Shown: in pieces, positions 39,660-51,053 of the stretch
How the letters are laid out: each line of letters begins with the position of its first letter
How positions within the stretch are numbered: the first letter of the stretch is position 1
DNA from: Liolophura sinensis
Lineage: Eukaryota; Mollusca; Polyplacophora; Chitonida; Chitonidae
DNA: 62,024 bases
Reading direction: 5' to 3'
Assembly: GCF_032854445.1 (NCBI RefSeq)
Contig: NW_027018188.1
Span: 1 to 62,024 of the forward strand
The notes under the pieces: model-generated
Databases searched by the model: none
What the model saw: the letters and a program-made list of their open reading frames with translations, nothing else
What the model was told of the DNA's origin: nothing
Made by a program: the position numbers and the translations under genes

Positions 39660-40756
39660 CCATGGAAACCAGGGATATTTGCAATTTTCAACAGCTGCCG
39701 ATGCCTGGCTAAATTCCGCATCTTTTGGCACCTTATAAATGTGGGTCAGTGTTAAGTTGTACTTTTTACAGCAGACTGTATCAAGTACCTTGTGTTTTTC
39801 ACCTACAAAAGGTGTGGTTTTTCTACACGTAGATAAAGACATTGAGATTGTCTTGCACTTAGAAGTAAGGCAATTGCTGGGTGAGTTAAATGGGCTTGGC
39901 CCAAAGATTTCAGGTCTTCTGGGCTACCGAAGGGCACATAACTTATAGTCAAAAGTTGAATATAGTAATGACCAGTAGCGATTGTACAGAGTACAGTGTA
40001 GCCGATTTCAATTAACAAAAAGACCAGGCAAAAATGCAAAGGTGGAAAAAATGTTCCAGTGCTGCTGGTAAGAGGCTAATCCGACGTATTTTGTGACGAG
40101 AAATCGAATGGTGCAAACCGCGTTGCTCTCCGATCAATACTTTTGGCTGTAGCGACAATTGAATGATCATTAATGTCATAATCACGTGCCCAGCAACGTC
40201 TCTTACTCCATGGAAACCAGGGAAATTTGCAATTTTTCAACAGCTGCCGATGCCTGGCTCAATTTTGCATCTTTTGGCACCTTACTGAAGTGGGTCAGTG
40301 TTCAGTTGTACTTTTTACAGCAGACTGTATCAAGTACCTTGTGTTTTTTATGTAGAAATGGTGTGGTTTTTCTACACGTAGATAAAGACATTGAGATTGT
40401 CTTCGACTTAGAAGTAGGGCAATTGCTGGGTGAGTAAAATGGGCTGAGCCCAAAGATTTGAGGTCTTCTGGGCTACCGAAGGGCACATAACATATAGTCA
40501 AAAGTTAAATATAATAATGACCAGTCGCGATTGTACAGAGTACAGTGTAGCCGATTTCAATTAACAAAAAGACCAGGCAAAAATGCAAAAGTCGAAAAAT
40601 TGTTCCAGTGCTGCTGGTAAGAGCCTAATCCGACGTATTTTGTGACGAGAAATCGAATGGTGCAAACCGCGTTGCTCTCCGACCAATACTTTTGGCTGTA
40701 GTGACAATTGAATGATCATTGATGTCATAATCACGTGCGTAGCAACGGCTCTTACT

Positions 40757-41294
40757 CCATGGAAACCAGGGAAATTTGCAATTTTTCAACAGCTGCCGAT
40801 GCCTGGCTCAATTCCGCATCTTTTGGCACCTTACTGAAGTGGGTCAGTGTTCAGTTGTACTTTTTACAGCAGACTGTATCAAGTACCTTGTGTTTTTCAT
40901 GTACAAGTGGTGTGGTTTTTCTACACGTAGATAAAGACATTGAGATTGTCTTCGACTTAGAAGTAAGGCAATTGCTGGGTGAGTTAAATGGGCTTAGCCC
41001 AAAGATTTGACGTCTTCTGGGCTACCGACATATAGTCAAAAGTTGAATATAGTAATGACCAGTCGCGATTGTACAGAGTACAGTGTAGCCGGTTTCAATT
41101 AACAAAAAGACCAGGCAAAAATGCAAAAGTGGAAAAACTGTTCCAGTGCTACTAGTAAGAGGCTAATCCGACGTATTTTGTGACGAGAATGTAAATGGTG
41201 CAATCCGCGTTGCTCTCCGACCAATACGTTTGGCTTTAGCGACAAATGAATGATCATTGATGTCATAATCACGTGCCCAGCAACGGCTCTTACT
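40757..41294. repeat. Intermediate unit (11-bp deletion only)
   Basis: 538 bp, clean. With the next unit (41295) it is the best match to the inserted tract at 35.4-36.1 kb. Confidence 0.88.
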
Positions 41295-44039
41295 CCATGG
41301 AAACCAGGGAAATTTGCAATTTTTCAACAGCTGCCGATGCCTGGCTAAATTACGCATGTTTTGGCACCTTATTCATGTGGGTCTGTTGTCAGTTGTACTT
41401 TTTACAGCAGACTGTATCGAGTACCTTGTGATTTTTATGTACAAAAGGTGTGGTTTTTCTACACGTAAATAAAGACATTGAGATTGTCTTGCACTTAGAA
41501 GTAACACAATTGCTGGGTGAGTTAAATGCGCTAAGCCCAAAGATTTTAGGTCTTCTGGGCTACCGAAGGGCACATAACTTAAAGTCAAAAGTTGAATATA
41601 GTAATGACCAGTCGCGATTGTACAGAGTACAGTGTAGCCGGTTTCAATTAACAAAAAGACCAGGCAAAAATGCAAAAGTGGAAAAACTGTTCCAGTGCTA
41701 CTAGTAAGAGGCTAATCCGACGTATTTTGTGACGAGAAATTGAATGGTGCAATCCGCGTTGCTCTCCGACCAATACGTTTGGCTTTAGCGACAATTGAAT
41801 GATCATTGATGTCATAATCACGTGCCCAGCAACGGCTCTTACTCCATGGAAACCAGGGATATTTGCAATTTTTCAACAGCTGCCGATGCCTGGCCCAATT
41901 CCGCATCTTTTGGCACCTTATTTATGTGGGTCTGTTGGTCAGTTGTACTTTTTACAGCAGACTGTATCAAGTACCTTGTGATTTTTATGTACAAAATGGT
42001 GTGGTTTTTCTACACGTAAATAAAGACATTGAGATTGTCTTGGACTTAGAAGTAAGACAAATGCTGGGTGAGTTAAATGGGCTTAGCCCAAAGATTTGAC
42101 GTCTTCTGGGCTAACCGAAGGGCACATAACTTATAGTCAAAAGTTGAATATAATAATGACCAGTCGCGATTGTACAGAGTACAGTGTAGCCGATTTCAAT
42201 TAACAAAAAGACCAGGCAAAAATGCAAAATTTGAAAAATTCTTCCAGTGCTGCTGACAAGAGGCTAATCCGACGTATTTTGTGACGACAAAACGAATGGT
42301 GCAAACCGCGTTGCTCTCCGACCAATACTTTTGGCTGTAGTGACAATTGAATGGTCATTGATGTCATAATCACGTGCCCAGCAACGGCTCTTACTCCATG
42401 GAAACCAGGGAAATTTGCAATTTTTCAACAGCTGCCGATGCCTGGCTAAATTCCGCATCTTTTGGCACCTTATAAATGTGGGTCTGTTGTCAGTTGTACT
42501 TTTTACAGCAGACTGTATCAAGTACCTTGTGATTTTTATGTACAAAAGGTGTGGTTTTTCTACACGGAAATAAAGACATTGAGATTGTCTTGGACTGAGA
42601 AGGAAGACAATTGCTGGGTGAGTTAAATGCGCTTAGCCCAAAGATTTCAGGCCTTCTCGGCTACCGAAGGGCACATAACTTATAGTCAAAAGTTGAATAT
42701 AGTAATGACCAGTCGCGATTGTACAGAGTACAGTGTAGCCGATTTCAATTAACAAAAAGACCAGGTAAAAATGCAAAGTGGAAAAACTGTTCCAGTGCTG
42801 CTGGTAAAAGGCTAATCCGACGTATTTTGTGACGAGAAATCGAATGGTGCAAACCGCGTTGCTCTCTGACCAATACTTTTGGCTGTAGCGACAATTGAAT
42901 GATCATTTATGTCATAATCACTTGCGTAGCAACGGCTCTTACTCCATGGAAACCAGGGAAATTTGCAATTTTTCAACAGCTGCCGATGCCTGGCTCAATT
43001 CCGCATCTTTTGGCACCTTACTGAAGTGGGTCAGTGTTCAGTTGTACTTTTTACAGCAGACTGTATCAAGTACCTTGTGTTTTTCATGTACAAAAGGTGT
43101 GGTTTTTCTACACGTAGATAAAGACATTCAGATTGTCTTCGACTTAGAAGTAAGGCAATTGCTGGGTGAGTTAAATGGGCTTAGCCCAAAGATTTCAGGT
43201 CTTCTGGGCTACCGAAGGGCACATAACTTATAGTCAAAAGTTGAATATAGTAATGACCAGTCGCGATTGTACAGAGTACTGTGTAGCCGATTTCAATTAA
43301 CAAAAAGACCAGGTAAAAATGCAAAAGTGGAAAAAACTGTTCCAGTGCTACTGGTAAGAGGCTAATCCGACGTATTTTGTGACGAGAAATCGAATGGTGC
43401 AAACCGCGTTGCTCTCCGACCAATACTTTTGGCTGTAGTGACAATTGAATGATCATTTATGTCATAATCACGTGCCCAGCAACGGCTCTTACTCCATGGA
43501 AACCAGGGATATTTGCAATTTTTCAACAGCTTGCCGATGGCTCAATTGCGCATCTTTTGGCGCCTTATAAATGTGGGTCAGTGTTTAGTTGTACTTTTTA
43601 CAGCAGACTGTATCAAGTACCTTGTGTTTTTCACGTACAAATGGTGTGGTTTTTCTACACGTAGATAAAGACATTGAGATTGTCTTGGACTTAGAAATAA
43701 GACAATTGCTGGGTGAGTTAAATGGGCTTGGCCCAAAGATTTCAGGTCTTCTGGGCTACCGAAGGGCACATAACTTATAGTCAAAAGTTGAATATAGTAA
43801 TGACCAGTCGCGATTGTACAGAGTACAGTGTAGCCGGTTTCAATTAACAAAAAGACCAGGCAAAAATGCAAAAGTGGAAAAACTGTTCCAGTGCAACTAG
43901 TAAGAGGCTAATCCGACGTATTTTGTGACGAGAATTTGAATGGTGGAATCCGCGTTGCTCTCCGACCAATACTTTTGGCTGTAGCGACAATTGAATGATC
44001 ATATATGTCATAATCACGTGCGTAGCAACGGCTCTTACT

Positions 44040-44545
44040 CCATGGAAACCAGGGAAATTTGCCATTTTTCAACAGCTGCCGATGCCTGGCTCAATTCCGC
44101 ATCTTTTGGCACGTTACTAAAGTGGGTCTGTGTTTAGTTGTACTTTTTACAGCACAAATGGTGTGGTTTTTCTACACGTAGATAAAGACATTGAGATTGT
44201 CTTCGACTTAGAAGTAAGGCAATTGCTGGGTGAGTTAAATGGGCTTAGCCCAAAGATTTGACGTCTTCTGGGCTACCGACATATAGTCAAAAGTTGAATA
44301 TAGTAATGACCAGTCGCGATGGTACATAGTACAGTGAAGCCGATTTCAATTAACAAAAACACCAGGCAAAAATGCAAAAGTCGAAAAATTGTTCCAGTGC
44401 TGCTGGTAAGAGGCTAATCCGACGTATTTTGTGACGACAAATCGAATGGTGCAATCCGCGTTGCTCTCCGACCAATACTTTTGGCTGTAGCGACAATTGA
44501 ATGATCATTTATATCATAATCACGTGCCCAGCAACGGCTCTTACT
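44040..44545. repeat. Short unit F2
   Basis: 506 bp, both deletions. Right half has GACCAGTCGCGATGG and CAATTAAC, not the F1 variants, and the left half has GTGGGTCTGTGTTTAG. First F2 unit. Confidence 0.88.
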
Positions 44546-45644
44546 CCATGGAAACCAGGGAAATTTGCAAATTTTCAACAGCTGCCGATGCCTGGCTAAA
44601 TTCCGCATCTTTTGGCACCTTATTCATGTGGGTCTGTTGTCAGTTGTACTTTTTACAGCAGACTGTATCAAGTACCTTGTGATTTTTATGTACAAAAGGT
44701 GTGGTTTTTCTACACGTAAATAAAGACATTGAGATTATCTTGCACTTAGAAGTAACACAATTGCTGGGTGAGTTAAATGCGCTAAGCCCAAAGTTTTCAG
44801 GTCTTCTGGGCTACCGAAGGGCACATAACTTAAAGTCAAAAGTTGAATATAGTAATGACCAGTCGCGATTGTACAGAGTACAGTGTAGCCGGTTTTAATT
44901 AACAAAAACACCAGGCAAAAATGCAAAAGTGGAAAAACTGTTCCAGTGCTACTAGTAAGAGGCTAATCCGACGTATTTTGTGACGAGAAATCGAATGGTG
45001 CAATCCGCGTTGCTCTCCGACCAATACTTTTGGCTCTAGCGACAATTGAATGATCATTGATGTCATAATCACGTGCCCAGCAACGGCTCTTACTCCATGG
45101 AAACCAGGGATATTTGCAATTTTTCAACAGCTGCCGATGCCTGGCCCAATTCCGCATCTTTTGGCACCTTATTTATGTGGGTCTGTTGTCAGTTGTACTT
45201 TTTACAGCAGACTGTATCAAGTACCTTGTGATTTTTATGTACAAAATGGTGTGGTTTTTCTACACGTAAATAAAGACATTGAGATTGTTTTGGACTTAGA
45301 AGTAAGACAATTGCTGGGTGAGTTAAATGGGCTTAGCCCAAAGATTTGACGTCTTCTGGGCTACCGAAGGGCACATAACTTATAGTCAAAAGTTGAATAT
45401 AGTAATGACCAGTCGCGATTGTACAGAGTACAGTGTAGCCGATTTCAATTAACAAAAACACCAGGCAAAAATGTAAAAGTGGAAAAACTGTTCCAGTGCT
45501 ACTAGTAAGAGGCTAATCCGACGTATTTTGTGACGAGAAATCGAATGGTGCAATCCGCGTTGCTCTCCGACCAATACTTTTGGCTGTAGCGACAATTGAA
45601 TGATCATTTATGTCATAATCACGTGCGTAGCAACGGCTCTTACT

Positions 45645-46153
45645 CCATGGAAACCAGAAAAATTTGCAATATTTCAACAGCTGCCGATGCCTGGCTCAAT
45701 TCCGCATCTTTTGGCACCTTACTGAAGTGGGTCTGTTATTAGTTGTACTTTTTACAGCACAAATGGTGTGGTTTTTCTACACGTAAATAAAGACATTGAG
45801 ATTGTCTTCGACTTAGAAGTAAGGCAATTGCTGGGTGAGTTAAATGGGCTTAGCCCAAAGATTTGACGTCTTCTGGGCTACCGACATATAGTCAAAAGTT
45901 GAATATAGTAATGACCAGTCGCAATGGTACATAAGTACAGTGTAGCCCGATTTCAATTAACAAAAAGACCAGGCAAAAATGCAAAAGTCGAAAAATTGTT
46001 CCAGTGCTGCTGGTAAGAGGCTTAATCCGACGTATTTTGTGACGACAAATCGAATGGTGCAAACCGCGTTGCTCTCCGACCAATACTTTTGGCTGTAGTG
46101 ACAATTGAATGATCATTGATGTCATAATCACGTGCGTAGCAACGGCTCTTACT
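45645..46153. repeat. Short unit F2
   Basis: 509 bp, both deletions, CGTAAATAAAG, extra bases near 45933 (ACATAAGTAC) and 45949 (AGCCCGATT). Confidence 0.87.
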
Positions 46154-47254
46154 CCATGGAAACCAGGGAAATTTGCAATTTTTCAACAGCTGCCGATGCC
46201 TGGCTAAATTCCGCATCTTTTGGCACCTTATAAATGTGGGTCTGTTGTCAGTTGTACTTTTTACAGCAGACTGTATCAAGTACCTTGTGATTTATATGTA
46301 CAAAAGGTGTGGTTTTCTACACGTAAATAAAGACATTGAGATTGTCTTGCACTTAGAAGGAAGACAATTGCTGGGTGAGTTAAATGCGCTTAGCCCAAAG
46401 ATTTCAGGTCTTCTGGGCTTACCGAAGGGCACATAACTTATAGTCAAAAGTTGAATATAGTAATGGACCAGTCGCGATTGTACAGAGTACAGTGTAGCCG
46501 ATTTCAATTAACAAAAAGACAGGTAAAAATGCAAAAGTGGAAAAACTGTTCCAGTGCTGCTAGTAAGAGGCTAATCCGACGTATTTTGTGACGAGAATTT
46601 GAATGGTGCAATCCGCGTTGCTCTCTGACCAATACTTTTGGCTGTAGCGACAATTGAATGATCATTTATGTCATAAATAACGTGCCCAGCAACGGCTCCT
46701 TACTCCATGGAAACCAGGGAAATTTGCAGTTTTTCAACAGCTGCGATGCCTGGCTCAATTCCGCATCTTTTGGCACCTTACTGAAGTGGGTCAGTGTTCA
46801 GTTGTACTTTTTACAAGCAGACTGTATCAAGTACCTTGAGTTTTTCATGTACAAATGGTGTGGTTTTTCTACACGTAGATAAAGAACATTGAGATTGTCT
46901 TCGACTTAGAAGTAAGGCAATTGCTGGGTGAGTTAAATGGGCTTAGCCCAAAGATTTCAGGTCTTCTGGGCTACCGAAGGGCACATAACTTATAGTCAAA
47001 AGTTGAATATAGTAATGACCAGTCGCGATTGTACAGAGTACAGTGTAGCCGATTTCAATAACAAAAAGACCAGGTAAAAATGCAAAAGTGGAAAAAACTG
47101 TTCCAGTGCTGCTGGTAAGAGGCTAATCCGACGTATTTTGTGACGAGAAATCGAATGGTGCAAACCGCGTTGCTCTCCGACCAATACTTTTGGCTGTAGT
47201 GACAATTGAATGATCATTTATGTCATAATCACGTGCCCAGCAACGGCTCTTACT
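45645..47254. repeat. Right-hand three-unit motif, copy 1
   Basis: A short unit (45645), a K2 unit with GTCTGTTGTCAG and TTAAATGCGCTTAG (46154), and a unit with CCTTGAGTTTTTC (46705). The same trimer recurs at 49450, 52151 and 55951. This copy is 1,610 bp against 1,604 in the others because of scattered extra bases. Confidence 0.75.
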
Positions 47255-48900
47255 CCATGGAAACCAGGGATACTTGCAATTTTTCAACAGCTGCCGATGC
47301 CTGGCCCAATTCGACATCTTTTGGCACCTTATAAATGTGGGTCAGTGTTAAGTTGTACTTTTTACAGCAGGACTGTATCAAGTACCTTGTGATTTTTATG
47401 TACAAATGGTATGGTTTTTCTACACGTAGATAAAGACATTGAGATTGTCTTGGACTTAGAAGTAGACAATTGCTGGTGAGTTAAATGGGCTTAGCCCAAA
47501 GATTTGACGTCTTCTGGGCTACCGAAGGGCACATAACTTATAGTCCAAAAGTTGACTATAGTAATGACCACTCGCGATTGTACAGAGTACAGTGTAGCCG
47601 ATTTCAATTTACAAAAAGACCAGGTAAAATGCAAAAGTGGAAAAACTGTTCCAGTGCTGCTGGTAAGAGGCTAATCCGACGTATTTTGTGACGAGAAATC
47701 GAATGGTGCAAACCACGTTGCCCTCCGACCAATACTTTTGGCTGTAGTGACAATTGAATGATCATTGATGTCATAATCACGTGCCCAGCAACGTCTCTTA
47801 CTCCATGGAAAGCAGGGATATTTGCAATTTTTTAACAGTTGCCGATGCCTGGCCCAATTCCGCATCTTTTGGCACCTGATAAATGTGGGTCAGTGTTAAG
47901 TTGTACTTTTTACAGCAGACTGTATCAAGTACCTTGTGTTTTTTATGTACAAATGGTCTGGTTTTTCTACACGTAGATAAAGACATTGAGATTGTCTTGG
48001 ACTTAGAAGTAAGACAATTGCTGGGTGAGTTAAATGGGCTTAGCCCAAAGATTTCAGGTCTTCTGGGCTACCGAAGGGCACATAACTTATAGTCAAAAGT
48101 TGAATATAGTAATGACCAGTCGCGATTGTACAGAGTACAGTGTAGCCGGTTTCAATTAACAAAAACACCAGGCAAAAATGCAAAAGTGGAAAAACTGTTC
48201 CAGTGCAACTAGTAAGAGGCTAATCCGACGTATTTTGTGACGAGAAATTGAATGGTGCAATCCGCGTTGCTCTCCGACCAATACTTTTGGCTGTAGCGAC
48301 AATTGAATGACCATTGATGTCATAATCACGTGCGTAGCAACGGCTCTTACTCCATGGAAACCAGGGAAATTTGCAATTTTTCAACAGCTGCCGATGCCTG
48401 GCTAAATTCCGCATCTTTTGGCACCTTACTGAAGTGGGTCAGTGTTCAGTTGTACTTTTTACAGCAGACTGTATCAAGTACCTTGTGTTTTTCATGTACA
48501 AATGGTGTGGTTTTTCTACACGTAGATAAAGACATTCAGATTGTCTTGGACTTAGAAGTAAGGCACTTGCTGGATGAGTTAAATGGGCTTAGCCCAAAGA
48601 TTTCAGGTCTTCTGGGCTACCGAAGGGCACATAACTTATAGTCAAAAGTTGAATATAGTAATGACCAGTCGCGATTGTACAGAGTACAGTGTAGCCGATT
48701 TCAATTAACAAAAAGACCAGGTAAAAATGCAAAAGTGGAAAAACTGTTCCAGTGCTGCTGGTAAGAGGCTAATCCGACGTATTTTGTGACGAGAAATTGA
48801 ATGGTGCAATCCGCGTTGCTCTCCGACCAATACTTTTGGCTGTAGCGACAATTGAATGACCATTGATGTCATAATCACGTGCGTAGCAACGGCTCTTACT
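46705..48900. repeat. Four-unit series, copy 1 (offset 10,301 to 57006)
   Basis: Landmarks 46705, 47255, 47803 and 48352 map to 57006, 57555, 58104 and 58653 at 10,301, 10,300, 10,301 and 10,301 bp. Shared rare variants include CAATTCGACATC, ACCACTCGCG, CAATTTACAAAAAG, ACCACGTTGCCCTCC, GGAAAGCAGGG and ACAGTTGCCG. Confidence 0.82.
48584..48618. other. Representative pair of mutually exclusive hairpins
   Basis: TGGGC-TTA-GCCCA (48584-48596) is a five-base-pair hairpin. Its right arm can instead pair downstream: AGCCCA at 48591 with TGGGCT ending at 48618, extended by AAGA with TCTT across a one-base bulge. The arrangement holds in most units, including those with GGCTTGGCCC. No function can be assigned. 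Confidence 0.7.
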
Positions 48901-49000
48901 CCATGGAAACCAGGGAAATTTGCAATTTTTCAACAGCTGCCGATGCCTGGCTAAATTCCGCATCTTTTGGCACCTTACTGAAGTGGGTCAGTGTTCAGTT

Positions 49001-49030
49001 GTACTTTTTACAGCAGACTGTATCAAGTAC
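49001..49030. other. Representative 30-bp dyad (hairpin-forming), once per full unit
   Basis: Outer arms GTACTT and AAGTAC are perfect reverse complements, as are inner arms TACAG and CTGTA. They are separated by a two-base mismatch on each side and a four-base CAGA loop. The element recurs in full-length units (for example 762-791). It is weakened by one base in E units (TTCAG) and loses its right arm in all sixteen short units. Seen directly; any cruciform or protein-binding role is inference. Confidence 0.85.
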
Positions 49031-49403
49031 CTTGTGTTTTTGATGTACAAATGGTGTGGTTTTTCTACACGTAGATAAAGACATTGAGATTGTCTTCGAC
49101 TTAGAAGTAAGGCACTTGCTGGATGAGTTAAATGAGCTTAGCCCAAAGATTTCAGGTCTTCTGGGCTACCGAAGGGCACATAACTTATAGTCAAAAGTTG
49201 AATATAGTAATGACCAGTCGCGATTGTACAGAGTACAGTGTAGCCGATTTCAATTAACAAAAAGACCAGGTAAAAATGCAAAAGTGGAAAAACTGTTCCA
49301 GTGCTGCTGGTAAGAGGCTAATCCGACGTATTTTGTGACGAGAAATCGAATGGTGCAAACCGCGTTGCTCTCCGACCAATACTTTTGGCTGTAGTGACAA
49401 TTG

Positions 49404-49430
49404 AATGATCATTTATGTCATAATCACGTG
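49404..49430. other. Representative conserved block: AATGATCATT palindrome and ATCACGTG
   Basis: A ten-base perfect palindrome (49404-49413) is followed ten bases on by ATCACGTG (49423-49430), which contains the E-box CACGTG. The block is present in nearly every unit. CACGTG exceptions I noticed are near 7766 (AACGTG), 38029 (CACCTG), 42921 (CACTTG) and 60829 (CACGGG). CACGTG is a known core site for basic helix-loop-helix proteins. Binding here is not shown. Confidence 0.6.
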
Positions 49431-49449
49431 CGTAGCAACGGCTCTTACT

Positions 49450-49955
49450 CCATGGAAACCAGAAAAATTTGCAATTTTTCAACAGCTGCCGATGCCTGGC
49501 TAAATTCCGCATCTTTTGGCACCTTATAAATGTGGGTCTGTTGTCAGTTGTACTTTTTACAGCACAAATGGTGTGGTTTTTCTACACGTAAATAAAGACA
49601 TTGAGATTGTCTTCCACTTAGAAGTAAGGCAATTGCTGGGTGAGTTAAATGGGCTTAGCCCAAAGATTTGACGTCTTCTGGGCTACCGACATATAGTCAA
49701 AAGTTGAATATAGTAATGACCAGTCGCGATGGTACATAGTACAGTGTAGCCGATTTCAATTAACAAAAAGACCAGGCAAAAATGCAAAAGTCGAAAAATT
49801 GTTCCAGTGCTGCTGGTAAGAGGCTAATCCGACGTATTTTGTGACGACAAATCGAATGGTGCAAACCGCGTTGCTCTCCGACCAATACTTTTGGCTGTAG
49901 TGACAATTGAATGATCATTGATGTCATAATCACGTGCCCAGCAACGGCTCTTACT
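49450..49955. repeat. Short unit F2, recombinant left half
   Basis: 506 bp, both deletions. The left half is K-type (GGCTAAATTCC, TAAATGTGGGTCTG) and the right half is F2. Confidence 0.87.
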
Positions 49956-51053
49956 CCATGGAAACCAGGGAAATTTGCAATTTTTCAACAGCTGCCGATG
50001 CCTGGCTAAATTCCGCATCTTTTGGCACCTTATAAATGTGGGTCTGTTGTCAGTTGTACTTTTTACAGCAGATTGTATCAAGTACCTTGTGATTTTTATG
50101 TACAAAAGGTGTGGTTTTTCTACACGTAAATAAAGACATTGAGATTGTCTTGGACTTAGAAGGAAGACAATTGCTGGGTGAGTTAAATGCGCTTAGCCCA
50201 AAGATTTCAGGTCTTCTGGGCTACCGAAGGGCACATAACTTATAGTCAAAAGTTGAATATAGTAATGACCAGTCGCGATTGTACAGAGTACAGTGTAGCC
50301 GATTTCAATTAACAAAAAGACCAGGTAAAAATGCAAAAGTGGAAAAACTGTTCCAGTGCTGCTAGTAAGAGGCTAATCCGACGTATTTTGTGACGAGAAT
50401 TTGAATGGTGCAATCCGCGTTGCTCTCTGACCAATACTTTTGGCTGTAGCGACAATTGAATGATCATTTATGTCATAATCACGTGCGTAGCCACGGCTCT
50501 TACTCCATGGAAACCAGGGAAATTTGCAATTTTTCAACAGCTGCCGATGCCTGGCTCAATTCCGCATCTTTTGGCACCTTACTGAAGTGGGTCAGTGTTC
50601 AGTTGTACTTTTTACAGCAGACTGTATCAAGTACCTTGAGTTTTTCATGTACAAATGGTGTGGTTTTTCTACACGTAGATAAAGACATTGAGATTGTCTT
50701 CGACTTAGAAGTAAGGCAATTGCTGGGTGAGTTAAATGGGCTTAGCCCAAAGATTTCAGGTCTTCTGGGCTACCGAAGGGCACATAACTTATAGTCAAAA
50801 GTTGAATATAGTAATGACCAGTCGCGATTGTACAGAGTACAGTGTAGCCGATTTCAATTAACAAAAAGACCAGGTAAAAATGCAAAAGTGGAAAAACTGT
50901 TCCAGTGCTGCTGGTAAGAGGCTAATCCGACGTATTTTGTGACGAGAAATCGAATGCTGCAAACCGCGTTGCCCTCCGACCAATACTTTTGGCTGTAGTG
51001 ACAATTGAATGGTCATTGATGTCATAATCACGTGCCCAGCAACGGCTCTTACT
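49450..51053. repeat. Right-hand three-unit motif, copy 2
   Basis: Units 49450 (506 bp), 49956 (549) and 50505 (549). Total 1,604 bp. The short unit has a K-type left half (TAAATGTGGGTCTGTTGTCAG region), unlike the other three copies, so it is itself a recombinant. The third unit carries GTAGCCACGG and CCTTGAGTTTTTC. Confidence 0.75.

Larger units (their letters stand above)
38053..41294. repeat. Block A of a 14.06-kb duplication, copy 2
   Basis: Partner of 23989-27243. Unit lengths here are close to canonical (551, 550, 506, 548, 549, 538), so this copy is the cleaner of the two. It contains E (38604), short (39154), G (39660), the GAGTAAAATGG unit (40208) and the intermediate unit (40757) in the same order. 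Confidence 0.82.

Noticed and set aside
42895-43233. Recurring + strand reading frame of 91-112 codons ending at CTTATAG (also 5543-5881, 10487-10825, 50456-50794, 56957-57295)
   Set aside because: It recurs because the 549-bp unit recurs. Diagnostic variants change amino acids freely, TTTGACGTC units gain an in-frame stop, single-base indels break it in many units, and other frames on both strands are equally open. It resembles no protein family I know.
49081-49110. CENP-B box candidate at TTCGACTTAGAAG
   Set aside because: The TTCG and the following A fit, but the required CGGG core is absent in all unit variants I checked.
49423-49430. Budding-yeast centromere element CDEI (ATCACGTG)
   Set aside because: The eight bases fit, but there is no very AT-rich CDEII-like stretch and no CDEIII-like motif next to it. 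An E-box this short is common.
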